Shown one piece after another: positions 51,112 to 60,579 of a DNA stretch of 64,000 nt. The stretch comes from JAUWVG01 sp964633715 (lineage in GTDB: Bacteria; Acidobacteriota; Aminicenantia; Aminicenantales; Aminicenantaceae): positions 11,976 through 75,975 of the forward strand of contig CAZWHQ010000019.1 of assembly GCA_964633715.1 (NCBI GenBank). The letters are read 5' to 3'. Position numbers and translations under genes: made by a program. The notes under the pieces are model-generated. The model made no database searches, had not been told where the DNA came from, and saw nothing but the letters and a program-made list of their open reading frames with translations. Each line of letters opens with the position of its first letter. Positions within the stretch are counted from its first letter, which is position 1.

Positions 51112-53427
51112 ATGAAAAAATATTCTGACAAAATCCAAAAAATTGAAACTCTTTTTCTCCTTGTTATGATCCTTCTTGTCTGGCCGATAACATCTTCGGG
51201 TTTTTTAAAAAGCTCTGATTTATCGCCCCAGACAACAAAAACAGTAGGGGTTATAAAAGGAAAAATCTTTGATTATGAAACTAAAAAACCTTTAGCCGGA
51301 ATCTTTGTCTCTGTGCTGGATACGGACCTGAGTGCACTCAGTGATAAGGATGGTATCTATACCATTCCAGAAGTCCCGGTAGGTTATTATGTGCTGTCGT
51401 TTCAATTGGAGGGGTACTACACCGACAGACATACCGATGTGATTGTACGTCCAGGCCGGACGACATTTCTCAATGTCAACCTTCTGACAGTCCGTATGAT
51501 TTCAGAGGAAGTGAGCGTAACCGCAGACTATTTTTCCAAAACACGTGAAAATCCCGGGAGCCGTATACAGATCAATGCTGAAGAACTGCGCCGCGATGCC
51601 GGTTCAGCCAGCGATGTCAGCCGGGCTCTCTACAATGTCCCAGGTATCATAAAGGTCGATGAAGAATCCAATGATCTGGTCGTCCGCGGAGGCAGCCCAG
51701 CGGAAAATGGCTTCTATATCGATAACATTTTTATCCCTAATATCAACCATTTCCCACAATGGGGTGCATCCGGAGGGAATATCAGTATGCTGAACATGGA
51801 TTTTATTGAAAACATCCAGGTCTATACAGGCGGATTCGACGCCTCATACGGCAACCGGCTCAGTTCCATCATCGATATCGACTATCGTGAAGGGGACAGA
51901 GAAAGAATTGCGGGTCAGCTCAATCTAAGTATGCTTGGATATGGTGGTCAAATCGAAGGACCTTTTCCGAATCAAAAAGGTTCGTGGATGATCTCCGCTA
52001 ATAAAAGCTATCTTGAAATCTTAAGGGAAATTACAGGCGGTGATGGACACTCGGGTTATCAAGATATCCAGGGGAAGCTTTTTTATGACCTGAATAACAG
52101 CAACAGCTTCTCTCTGTTGACAATATTCGGGAGCAGTCAAACTACGGATAAACGTGAAGAATTGAGAGAGATGGGTGCATTCGACTATGACCGTGAAAAA
52201 TTCAACACTCTAACAACCGGCCTCAACTGGCGGCACCTCTGGGGCAGCAGCAGATACTCTGACACATCCATGTCCTTTTCATTTATGGATGGTCGAGAGG
52301 ACGAGTGGAAAGTATCCAACAATGAGCTCCTCTACTCTTCCAGCTATCGGAACAGATGGCTTACGTTTCGCAATATAAATAACTTTAATATTTCTGACTC
52401 TCACCAAATTAAATTTGGATTTGAGGCACAAAATATCCACTTCCGGAGTGCAGAATCCTACGACAATAACGAAGAAAAATCTTTAAATGGGACATTCGCT
52501 TCCGCATTCTTCACCTATGTGGTTTATCCTTTTCAAAATTTTTCTCTTTCCTCCGGTTTGAGGCTCAATTATGTTCCCTTTTCTGAGCGTCTTCATTTTT
52601 CTCCACGTTTTTCTTTTACCTGGATGCTGAACAAACGCCTCTCTATGAATGGAGCATTTGGGATTTATTATCAGCAGATGCCTCTTTTCCTCCTCCGGCT
52701 TCATCCGGAAAACAAAATACTTCAAGAAATGAAAGCCCGTCATTTGATTTTAGGATTCACCTATCTCCTGCAAAATGACACCCAGGTAACTCTAGAAGCC
52801 TATGACAAACAGTATGAAAACTTTCCTATGAAGAAAGAGGCCCCCTACTTTTTTGTCATCGATGATGTGAGCGGAGACGATGCCAAATTTGGAAATTGGG
52901 GACAACTTGTCGATATGGGAAAAGCCTACGCCCGGGGGATCGAGTTGACCATTCAAAAAAAATTGGCCAAAAAGCTTTATGGTTTAGTGAGTTTGATTTA
53001 TTATCGGGCAAAATATCGTGATTTAATGGGCGTTTGGCGAAACCGGCTGTATGATAACCGCCTCATTTTCTGCTTTTCGGGTGGATATAAACCCAATAAA
53101 TTTTGGGAATTTAATGCACGCTGGACCTGGGGAGGAAACAGAGCCTTTACTCCAGTCAACGAAGAGAAATCCATTCAATATGGATTTCCCTGGGTAGATA
53201 TAGAAAACATCATGAGCGGATATCTGAATGATTATAAGAATCTATCCCTACGGGTTGACCGGAGATTCTATTTTAAAAAAACTTATCTTGTGTTGTTTGC
53301 CGGCGCTCTTAACATTCTCGGCTATGAAAACGAACTCTATCGATACTGGGTTTCAGAGCTCAACATGTATGAATCGGAATACATGTGGAGCACCATTCCC
53401 TATGTTGGTTTTGAATTCGAATTTTAA
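51112..53427 (+). CDS. TonB-dependent-receptor-like outer membrane protein
   Basis: 771 residues from ATG 51112 (AAGGAG ribosome site; an earlier TTG at 51064 is rejected). Domain order: signal peptide/N-terminal hydrophobic segment (about 10-32), carboxypeptidase-regulatory-like beta-sandwich (about 45-130; GKIFDYETKKPLAGIFVSVL), plug domain (about 140-260; SDVSRALYNVPGI, VVRGGSPAENGFYIDNI, GGFDASYGNRLSSIIDI) and a ~500-residue beta-barrel ending in FEFEF. Shorter than many such receptors. Takes up or senses an unknown ligand at the cell surface; placement behind sigma/anti-sigma genes suggests surface signalling. Confidence 0.9.
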   Translation: MKKYSDKIQKIETLFLLVMILLVWPITSSGFLKSSDLSPQTTKTVGVIKGKIFDYETKKPLAGIFVSVLDTDLSALSDKDGIYTIPEVPVGYYVLSFQLEGYYTDRHTDVIVRPGRTTFLNVNLLTVRMISEEVSVTADYFSKTRENPGSRIQINAEELRRDAGSASDVSRALYNVPGIIKVDEESNDLVVRGGSPAENGFYIDNIFIPNINHFPQWGASGGNISMLNMDFIENIQVYTGGFDASYGNRLSSIIDIDYREGDRERIAGQLNLSMLGYGGQIEGPFPNQKGSWMISANKSYLEILREITGGDGHSGYQDIQGKLFYDLNNSNSFSLLTIFGSSQTTDKREELREMGAFDYDREKFNTLTTGLNWRHLWGSSRYSDTSMSFSFMDGREDEWKVSNNELLYSSSYRNRWLTFRNINNFNISDSHQIKFGFEAQNIHFRSAESYDNNEEKSLNGTFASAFFTYVVYPFQNFSLSSGLRLNYVPFSERLHFSPRFSFTWMLNKRLSMNGAFGIYYQQMPLFLLRLHPENKILQEMKARHLILGFTYLLQNDTQVTLEAYDKQYENFPMKKEAPYFFVIDDVSGDDAKFGNWGQLVDMGKAYARGIELTIQKKLAKKLYGLVSLIYYRAKYRDLMGVWRNRLYDNRLIFCFSGGYKPNKFWEFNARWTWGGNRAFTPVNEEKSIQYGFPWVDIENIMSGYLNDYKNLSLRVDRRFYFKKTYLVLFAGALNILGYENELYRYWVSELNMYESEYMWSTIPYVGFEFEF

Positions 53428-53441
53428 TCATGGAGGACAAA

Positions 53442-55196
53442 ATGAAACCAAAATTTTCAATCTTTAAATGGACATTAATTTTTGTGATATGTGTAGGATT
53501 CACAAATCCCATTTGGAGTCAACTTCAGCAAGAAGCCGGATTCTACACACTCGAAGAATTCAATACCTACTTTCACACGGGCAGCTATTTCAACCGCACC
53601 GCCCTTCGTTCATCCAAAGCACGGATGTGGTATGTCTTCCAGCCAGCTGAAAATAATCCGGAGTCCAAGCCTTTATTTGTCTTTTTTAACGGGGGGCCCG
53701 GTGGAGCGACCAGTTCAGGGCTGATGAGTGCCTATACTGGAAAAAAAGCTGTGCTCCTTGACAGAACCACAGGAACGTCCACTGTTGTGGATAATCCACA
53801 CTCCTGGACTCAAATCGGCAATCTTCTCCATATCGACGCAAGAACAACGGGTTTTTCCTACAGTCTCATGGACAATCCCAGCCATTACGCCTTAAGGAAA
53901 GCTGAATTTAATGCCCAAAATTATAATTATTTTATAGATGGAGCGGATTTTATAAGAGTTATCCTGCGGTTTTTATCCGATCACCCACAGCTGCAGAGGA
54001 ACCGAGTGGTGATTGTAGGAGAAAGCTACGGGGGCATCCGGGCTACAGCCATGCTGCATCTTCTCCACTACTATGAGAACTATGAGAACGGACAGGCCGT
54101 CTATCAAGATCCAGCACTGGTGCAAGAAATCCGAAACCACTACAACATTGTTTTTCCTGGATTCCAAGGACAACCTGTCCCAAGAGACGTGATTGCACAA
54201 CAGTTCGGCCACCAGGTCTTGATTCAAGCGGCCGTCAGCCGATACTACCAAAGACTTAAGGCAGCAGAAACCCTGGAAGCCCCTGGATCTCTTCTCGACC
54301 AACTGGCTATTGTAACGGGAGTGCCCTATATTCGATGGAGAGATGTGCCCGGAAATACAGGATCACCTACACCCAATCAGATTATGAACAATGTCTATGC
54401 TTATTTGGAATCAATCAACCGTGATCCCTATATCTACTGCATGCCGGACGGATTTCTCTGGGGATTTTTCACAGCGGCAGCTGATCTTCTGTTAAAATAC
54501 GATTCTCTCAATTTGATGATAGGGATGGATTCGGCCAATATTCCTGAGCTGTATGCGTCAGCCCGTCAACAGGCTTATAAAATTATTCTGAATCCCAATT
54601 CTGCCGAACAAATCAATTTTTCGACACAGCTGGACTCACTTGAAAAAAAGCACCTTCTCAACTCGATACACTTTCCTGCCAATGAAGACGACTTAACCTC
54701 TATTTTTGGAATCCTTCAGCCGTGGGACCGTTATTTTATCGACTTAAACGACGACGCCAACATGGCATTCACTTTGAATAGTACAACTTTTTATGGGTAT
54801 GAACTCCGCTATTCGATATTTCCTCTATTTGGTCAAATGTTCCTGGAAAATGTGGCTCAAGTGGATACTTTCTTTACTAATGCGGACTTTGACATTGTTG
54901 TCTTCAGTCCTTCGCTTCCCGCTGCTCTTGCCCTCCATGCCGATATCCTGAACAGCTCGATCCATGATCCAAGCGGACCTCCTGGCGCAGCTCGTCCAGG
55001 GCAAATCCTTCTCAATTACAAGGTCTCGAGTGTTCCTGGCACAGCCGTCACCTCACGCACTATCAGGTTCCCACGCTACACACAAAGCGGCCATGCCGTC
55101 ACGCTGACCGAACCTCAAGAGATCCTGGATGATGTAAGAATTTGGCTGGGACAAACTGGAGTGACTCTGCCAAGACAAAAAGGAGAAGACAAATGA
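53442..55196 (+). CDS. exported S10 family serine carboxypeptidase homologue
   Basis: 584 residues with signal peptide (about 1-26). S10 signatures: FFNGGPGGATSSG oxyanion loop, VIVGESYGGIRA nucleophile (Ser195), NADFDIVVFSPSLPAAL for the acid, and QSGHAVTLTEP for the His. The first loop of the family normally reads NGGPGCSS, here NGGPGGATSS. Acts on C-terminal residues of peptides at low pH in known members. GGAGG lies 5 bases before ATG 53442; an ATG at 53430 overlaps that site and is rejected. Co-transcribed with the receptor gene (14-base gap). Confidence 0.88.
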   Translation: MKPKFSIFKWTLIFVICVGFTNPIWSQLQQEAGFYTLEEFNTYFHTGSYFNRTALRSSKARMWYVFQPAENNPESKPLFVFFNGGPGGATSSGLMSAYTGKKAVLLDRTTGTSTVVDNPHSWTQIGNLLHIDARTTGFSYSLMDNPSHYALRKAEFNAQNYNYFIDGADFIRVILRFLSDHPQLQRNRVVIVGESYGGIRATAMLHLLHYYENYENGQAVYQDPALVQEIRNHYNIVFPGFQGQPVPRDVIAQQFGHQVLIQAAVSRYYQRLKAAETLEAPGSLLDQLAIVTGVPYIRWRDVPGNTGSPTPNQIMNNVYAYLESINRDPYIYCMPDGFLWGFFTAAADLLLKYDSLNLMIGMDSANIPELYASARQQAYKIILNPNSAEQINFSTQLDSLEKKHLLNSIHFPANEDDLTSIFGILQPWDRYFIDLNDDANMAFTLNSTTFYGYELRYSIFPLFGQMFLENVAQVDTFFTNADFDIVVFSPSLPAALALHADILNSSIHDPSGPPGAARPGQILLNYKVSSVPGTAVTSRTIRFPRYTQSGHAVTLTEPQEILDDVRIWLGQTGVTLPRQKGEDK

Positions 55197-56146
55197 ACAG
55201 ACTGAAATTATTTTACTTTGTTTTGGCTATGTGGGGACTTTGTTTATTCCTGCTTCTCCCGGCACCTACGTTTGGATCTCAAAAATTTCAATTCGAACTT
55301 TTTGGTGGAATTTCCTATATTAATCCTAAGGATTTTAATCTTCTCTCTAAAGCTGAAGAACAGTACAACAATATTTATTTCATTGAACATGTGCGGTCGT
55401 ATGGAGGCTATTTTGTCAACGATTTTCCTGAAATCACTTTCCCGATACCTGCAGGAATCCGCTTTAAATACTTGATGTCGGATGCCGTTTCATTTTCATT
55501 GGGACTGGAACGTTTTACTCAGAAAAGGAATTATACCGTCGAAGGGACCTTTTCCTGGGCTCCAAGTTGGCACGAAACTCATTCAAAAAAATACGATCCT
55601 TACTCAATCGGCCTTTTTGGTTATTCCATTGTGGGAGGAATTCAATATCGTTTTCCGGTGGGCGATTTCACAGAAATTGAAATCGGAGGATTGGCGGGAT
55701 GGACATTTGCCCGAATCGAGTTCAGTTCAACATGGTCTTATACCACGGACTATTACTGGGATGAGATATGGAATTTTTATAATGTGGACGGCGGTACGCT
55801 AGAAGCAGACGGATCTGGGGATGGCTTCACTGCTCTGGGGATGCTGCGGCTCAACAGGAATATTGGACAGCATTTTGGAATTTTTATAGAGACAGACTAC
55901 ACTTATTGTCGTATCAAGAGGATTAACGGAACCGGCCGCGAGACACGTTTGGGTTTTCCTGCAGACAGCACTTGGGAGGGAGACTGGGGGATTAAAAAAG
56001 AAGAGATCCATGTGGGCTGGGGAGAGGCCTCTATCCTTGTCCCCACCAACTACTGGGACAACTGGACGATAAATCAGTACGAACGCGATTTTAATCTTGA
56101 TTTATCCGGAGTCCGGCTCGTTATCGGATTGTTTATTAAACTCTAA
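55193..56146 (+). CDS. outer-membrane beta-barrel protein, unknown function
   Basis: 317 residues with signal peptide (about 1-25, ending FGSQ). The mature part alternates polar/aromatic residues in amphipathic strands (FQFELFGGISYINP, GIRFKYLMSDAVSFSLGLERFT, IGGLAGWTFARIEFSS) and ends in strands around LSGVRLVIGLFIKL, typical of an 8-10 strand barrel. ATG 55193 overlaps the upstream stop (ATGA), so the longer frame from 55142 is rejected. Last gene of the sigma/caspase operon; it may be a surface partner of the receptor. Confidence 0.8.
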   Translation: MNRLKLFYFVLAMWGLCLFLLLPAPTFGSQKFQFELFGGISYINPKDFNLLSKAEEQYNNIYFIEHVRSYGGYFVNDFPEITFPIPAGIRFKYLMSDAVSFSLGLERFTQKRNYTVEGTFSWAPSWHETHSKKYDPYSIGLFGYSIVGGIQYRFPVGDFTEIEIGGLAGWTFARIEFSSTWSYTTDYYWDEIWNFYNVDGGTLEADGSGDGFTALGMLRLNRNIGQHFGIFIETDYTYCRIKRINGTGRETRLGFPADSTWEGDWGIKKEEIHVGWGEASILVPTNYWDNWTINQYERDFNLDLSGVRLVIGLFIKL

Positions 56147-56400
56147 AATAAGAGCAGTTTTCTCACTATTCATCAAAGTTGGATTCGTCTGAGTGGAACA
56201 ACTTTAATTTCTGCTTGAAGTATTTCTGAAATCGGATTATATTATTTAGCTCTGAGACAAAAAGAAAGGAAATTTCCGATTTCAATCGAACTTTATTCTG
56301 GACCGTCTTTTATTCCCCTTATTTTTTTTCATTTGCATTTTGCATTTATATATAATTCTCAAATGATGTTTAAACATTTATCCAAAGAAAGGGAGGAATC

Positions 56401-59400
56401 ATGAAATTAAACAGAACTTTTTTATTCGTGACCTTAAGCCTTGTGGTTTTAGGGACGAGCCTTATTTTTGCCAAAGGTCCCGTAACAACCAAGGATCTCA
56501 ATGTCTTCAGTTGGCGGCACATCGGACCCTGGACATTTTCTGGCCGTATCACTGATTTTGCCGTCCCTAGTGGACAAAGTCAAATCTATTATGTGGCGAC
56601 CGCTTCAGGAGGCGTCTGGAAAACAGAAGATGGAGGCATCTCGTTTACGCCGATCTTTGACCAATACGGCAACATGAGCATCGGCAATATCGAAGTGGCT
56701 CCCAGTGATCATAATATTGTGTATATGGGAACCGGTGAGGCCATGCATGCCCGATCTTCAGCGCATGGAAATGGGATGTGGAAGTCAACGGATGCCGGGA
56801 AAATCTGGACTTTTATAGGTCTGGAAAAAAGCTATTACATACCCAGGCTCGCCATTGACGATAAAAACCCAGATATCATCTATGTCGCAGCCGAAGGCGA
56901 GCTCTACAACAACGACATGGAAGGGTATCAACGTGGTCTGTACAAAACAACAAATGGCGGAGAAACATGGGATTTGGTTCTCGATCTCAAAGACCGGGGT
57001 GTGGGGGACTTTGTGCTCCATCCCACCAATTCCGATATTATTATTGCCGCCGCGTATAAAACCTATCGAAGGGCCTGGACATTTATCGACAAACAGCCGG
57101 GGAATTTCCTCTATAAATCCACGAATGGTGGACAGACCTGGAAAAAATTGACCGAAGGTCTCCCCATGGACATCAAATCAGGATGGAACGGCCTGACCAT
57201 CTATCCAAAAAATCCCAATATCGTCTATGTGCGCATGGATGAGGAAGACAACCTGGGATTTGATCTCAGGGAAAACCGCTCTAATTTTAGAACCCGGGGA
57301 TTATTCAAGGATGGTTTTTCTCTTGCGAATATGAAAATCAATGCCAGTTTGGCAAAGATGATCAAATTTGATCCCATCGAGGCTGAAGACGATGCCGCGC
57401 TGGTCGAAAAGCTCAATGAATTCATCCAAGACAAGGACTTCTGGACAAACATTGGTATTGACCTGGCGGCTTTTATCAAAACAGCCCGCAAAGTGTATAA
57501 AAATGATAAAGACATCCTCGAGATGATGGACGAGGTCCAAAAAGTGATCGATAAACCCGCAGCAGAAGGAGAAGAGAGCGAGACCGCAGGCCGTTACCAG
57601 GTAATTAACCGCTATATCCTTCAACTCCTCTACGGCGGCGCTTTAGTCGAAATGGCCCCTGTTACAAAAAATGGCGTGGTGTACCGGTCGGATGACATGG
57701 GTGAATCCTGGAAAAAGATGACCGAGTACAAAATTACAGGCGGCAGTGCTGTCATCAACAGCATCGAAGCAGGTTATGCGGGCCGTATGGAAGTGGACCC
57801 GAATAATGAAAACAAGCTTATTGCCGTTGAAACCAGAGTCATGATATCTGAAGATGCCGGCAAGACTTTTAGGTCCGCACCCTGGAACGGCAGCCATGGA
57901 GCTCATGTCGATACTCGAGGCATATGGATCGATCCGCTCAACTCCAATCATATCCTTAATGGCAATGACGGAGGCGTGACGGAAACATGGGATGGCGGTC
58001 AGCACTGGTCCCAAAAAGAGACCATCAGTGCGCAACAATTCTACGATGTCACGGTGGACAGCGAATTCCCCTACAATGTCATGGGCGGCACACAGGATAA
58101 CGGCTGCTGGATGGGCCCTTCACGGAACCGGAACCAGTATGGTGTTTTCCCTGCCGACTGGACCTATCTCCCTTCTGGTGATGGTTATTATGTCGTCCGC
58201 GACTGGTGGAATCCGGAATTCATCTATTTCGAAAGCCAGTTTGGGGGCTCACGAAAAATGAACCTGAAGACCGGTGAAATGTCCAATCTTGCTGTCCGAA
58301 ACACACCTGAAGAGAACGCTGCCGGAAAACCTGCCCAGCGCTACCAGTGGGACGCTCCCATTCACCTTTCTCCCCATAACCCAGGCATTGTCTATGTCAC
58401 CTCCCAACATGTTCATAGATCGTATCAGCGCGGGGAACCCGGAACCTGGGAGACAATAAGTCCGGATCTCAGCAAAGCCGATAAATTCAAACTTGCAGAA
58501 TCCAGAGAAACCAATCTGCAGTGGGCTACTATCTATACGTTTGCCGAATCCCCTGTTAAACCCGGTGTTCTCTGGGCTGGAACGGACGACGGCAATCTCC
58601 AGTTGAGCAAGGATGCAGGTGTCAGCTGGATCAACATCACAGACAAATTCTATGACAATACGGGTAAACTGAAAAAAGATCATCCTCAAGGCGCGGTGCT
58701 GCCCTATGACCACTGGGTTTCGCGCGTCGAACCCTCCAATCATGACGTCAATGTGTGTTATGTCACCTACTCCGGTTACCGTTCACACACCGAAGACACA
58801 TCCTACATCTTCGTCACTCGGGATATGGGAGAAACTTGGGAAGACCTCAGCGGAGGTATGATGAATCCTGTGCGCGATATCAATGAAGATCCCGACAATC
58901 CCAATGTGCTCTATATCGGTACAGACTATGGTGTTTTTGTCAGTATCGACGGCGGCCAGAATTGGGCCAACATCTCAGAGGATGCCCCGGATGTCATTAT
59001 CATGGATATGGACATCCAGGAACGGGAAAGGGATCTGGCATTGGCCACCTACGGCCGCGGATTCTACATCATCGACATCTACCCTTTCAAGGAATTTTCG
59101 CCTGAAGTCTTTGAAGAGGAGGCCCATCTTTTTGATATTCAGAGGGCCGTTAAATGGGCCATGATCGAACGACGGGGAGAGAGCTACGGTGAATACGCCG
59201 TTTCTCCAAATCCTCCTGCCCAGGCAACGATCTATTACAACATCAATAATGAAGCCAAATCCGTAAAATTGAGGATCCAGGACCTTGAAGGGAATCTCCT
59301 CCGGGAGGTGAGCGGTAAAGGAGATGCGGGTCTTCACATGGCTGTATGGAATCTCCGTGGACTCTCGACACAATCCAACCAGCAGCAGCAAAGAAGAGGT

Positions 59401-59508
59401 GGGGCCTCATTGGTAGAGGCCGGAACATACAAAGTGACACTTGTTGTGGACGACAAAGAGATTGTCACTAAGAAGTTTAAAGTGATAGATGATCCGATCC
59501 TCAAGTAA
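56401..59508 (+). CDS. secreted VPS10/BNR-repeat beta-propeller protein
   Basis: 1035 residues with signal peptide (about 1-24). Begins with FSWRHIGPWTFSGRITDFAVP, the standard start of sortilin-like/VPS10-domain glycosyl-hydrolase-type proteins. Many Asp-box/BNR motifs follow (GGVWKTEDGGISF, GMWKSTDAGKIW, YKSTNGGQTW, SKDAGVSW, SIDGGQNW), forming two propellers, with a helical insert at about 300-400. The C-terminal ~130 residues contain a FlgD-like beta-sandwich (IQDLEGNLLREVSG...MAVWNLRG). Such proteins are very abundant in Aminicenantes and Acidobacteria; the role is likely extracellular protein binding or turnover. Followed by a strong terminator. Confidence 0.92.
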   Translation: MKLNRTFLFVTLSLVVLGTSLIFAKGPVTTKDLNVFSWRHIGPWTFSGRITDFAVPSGQSQIYYVATASGGVWKTEDGGISFTPIFDQYGNMSIGNIEVAPSDHNIVYMGTGEAMHARSSAHGNGMWKSTDAGKIWTFIGLEKSYYIPRLAIDDKNPDIIYVAAEGELYNNDMEGYQRGLYKTTNGGETWDLVLDLKDRGVGDFVLHPTNSDIIIAAAYKTYRRAWTFIDKQPGNFLYKSTNGGQTWKKLTEGLPMDIKSGWNGLTIYPKNPNIVYVRMDEEDNLGFDLRENRSNFRTRGLFKDGFSLANMKINASLAKMIKFDPIEAEDDAALVEKLNEFIQDKDFWTNIGIDLAAFIKTARKVYKNDKDILEMMDEVQKVIDKPAAEGEESETAGRYQVINRYILQLLYGGALVEMAPVTKNGVVYRSDDMGESWKKMTEYKITGGSAVINSIEAGYAGRMEVDPNNENKLIAVETRVMISEDAGKTFRSAPWNGSHGAHVDTRGIWIDPLNSNHILNGNDGGVTETWDGGQHWSQKETISAQQFYDVTVDSEFPYNVMGGTQDNGCWMGPSRNRNQYGVFPADWTYLPSGDGYYVVRDWWNPEFIYFESQFGGSRKMNLKTGEMSNLAVRNTPEENAAGKPAQRYQWDAPIHLSPHNPGIVYVTSQHVHRSYQRGEPGTWETISPDLSKADKFKLAESRETNLQWATIYTFAESPVKPGVLWAGTDDGNLQLSKDAGVSWINITDKFYDNTGKLKKDHPQGAVLPYDHWVSRVEPSNHDVNVCYVTYSGYRSHTEDTSYIFVTRDMGETWEDLSGGMMNPVRDINEDPDNPNVLYIGTDYGVFVSIDGGQNWANISEDAPDVIIMDMDIQERERDLALATYGRGFYIIDIYPFKEFSPEVFEEEAHLFDIQRAVKWAMIERRGESYGEYAVSPNPPAQATIYYNINNEAKSVKLRIQDLEGNLLREVSGKGDAGLHMAVWNLRGLSTQSNQQQQRRGGASLVEAGTYKVTLVVDDKEIVTKKFKVIDDPILK

Positions 59509-59545
59509 ATCGTTCGACTCCTCATTCAAAAGAGAGGATTACACA

Positions 59546-59574
59546 AGGCCCACCGGTATTCGGTGGGCCTTTTT
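59546..59574 (+). terminator. intrinsic terminator after the VPS10/BNR gene
   Basis: AGGCCCACCG (59546-59555) and CGGTGGGCCT (59561-59570) form a perfect 10-base-pair GC-rich stem with a 5-base loop, followed by a run of five T (59570-59574). It lies about 37 bases after the stop at 59508. Confidence 0.95.
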
Positions 59575-59699
59575 CATTGCAGCCTTGAGCGGTGACTATC
59601 ACCTGCCCATTATTCTTGTCGATAAGTTAAGTTTTCGCTAATGATTCAGTGAGAACCTGGGACGAAATTCCTATGGAGATCTCACAAAGGGAGTTCATT

Positions 59700-60575
59700 A
59701 TGAAAAAAAAGCAATTACTTTTAGGCATTTTGTTTTTTTCGATTTTAATTGTCGTGTCTTCTCTGTTTGCACAGCAGAGAAAAGCTGCCCCCATCAAACT
59801 CGAGAAAATTTCAGACAATTTGTTCCAAATTCTTGGGGGGCGGGGCGCCAATGGAGGATTTTATATCGGAGATAATGGTGTCCTTGTGATCGACACAAAA
59901 CAGACTAAAGAATCTGTAGATGAAACTCTAAACGAAATAAAAAAGGTGACCGATAAACCCATAAAATACGTCATCAATACGCACAGCGATGGAGATCATG
60001 TGGCGGGGAATCAGTATTTTCCAACAACAGTGACCATTATCGCCCATAAAAACTGCCGCCAGGAATTCTTGCACCCAAGGAGCAACGGAGAACCCTCAAC
60101 ATGGGAAAATCCCGAACTTGCCCCTTTTCTTCCTTCTGTCACCTACAGCGATACGCTTGATATCTATCTGGGATCAAAAAAAATTGAGCTTTACTATTTT
60201 GGTGTCGGTCACACAACAGGAGATACAGTCGTGTATTTTCCTGAGGAAAAAACCGCTTTTATCGGAGACCAGATATTTATGGGAAGACCACAGCTCATCC
60301 ATTCCTATAAAGGGGGAAACTCTTTTGCCCATGTTGAAACCCTGACAAAAATGCTCGACACTCTTGAAGCGGAACAGTTCTGCAGTGGACACAGTGAACC
60401 TGTAGACCGGGCCACCATTCAACACCATATCGAAGAGATGAAATCACTTCAGACAAAAGTAAAGAACCTTGTCGATTCGGGGAAAAGTTTGGAAGATATC
60501 CAAAAGGAATTTGAAGACGATCACTCTCGACTCATTGAATCCATTTTTAATGAAATCAAAAACGATAAGAAGTGA
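59700..60575 (+). CDS. exported MBL-fold metallo-hydrolase
   Basis: 291 residues with signal peptide (about 1-22). Metallo-beta-lactamase fold: GGFYIGDNGVLVIDTKQT strand pair, NTHSDGDHVAGN metal motif (HxDxDH where most relatives have HxHxDH), GVGHTTGDTVVYFPEEKTAFIGDQIF, and SGHSEPV. The Asp in place of the second His may change metal content. Substrate unknown. AAGGGAG precedes ATG 59700; the longer frame from GTG 59649 is less likely. Confidence 0.88.
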   Translation: MKKKQLLLGILFFSILIVVSSLFAQQRKAAPIKLEKISDNLFQILGGRGANGGFYIGDNGVLVIDTKQTKESVDETLNEIKKVTDKPIKYVINTHSDGDHVAGNQYFPTTVTIIAHKNCRQEFLHPRSNGEPSTWENPELAPFLPSVTYSDTLDIYLGSKKIELYYFGVGHTTGDTVVYFPEEKTAFIGDQIFMGRPQLIHSYKGGNSFAHVETLTKMLDTLEAEQFCSGHSEPVDRATIQHHIEEMKSLQTKVKNLVDSGKSLEDIQKEFEDDHSRLIESIFNEIKNDKK

Positions 60576-60579
60576 AAAA

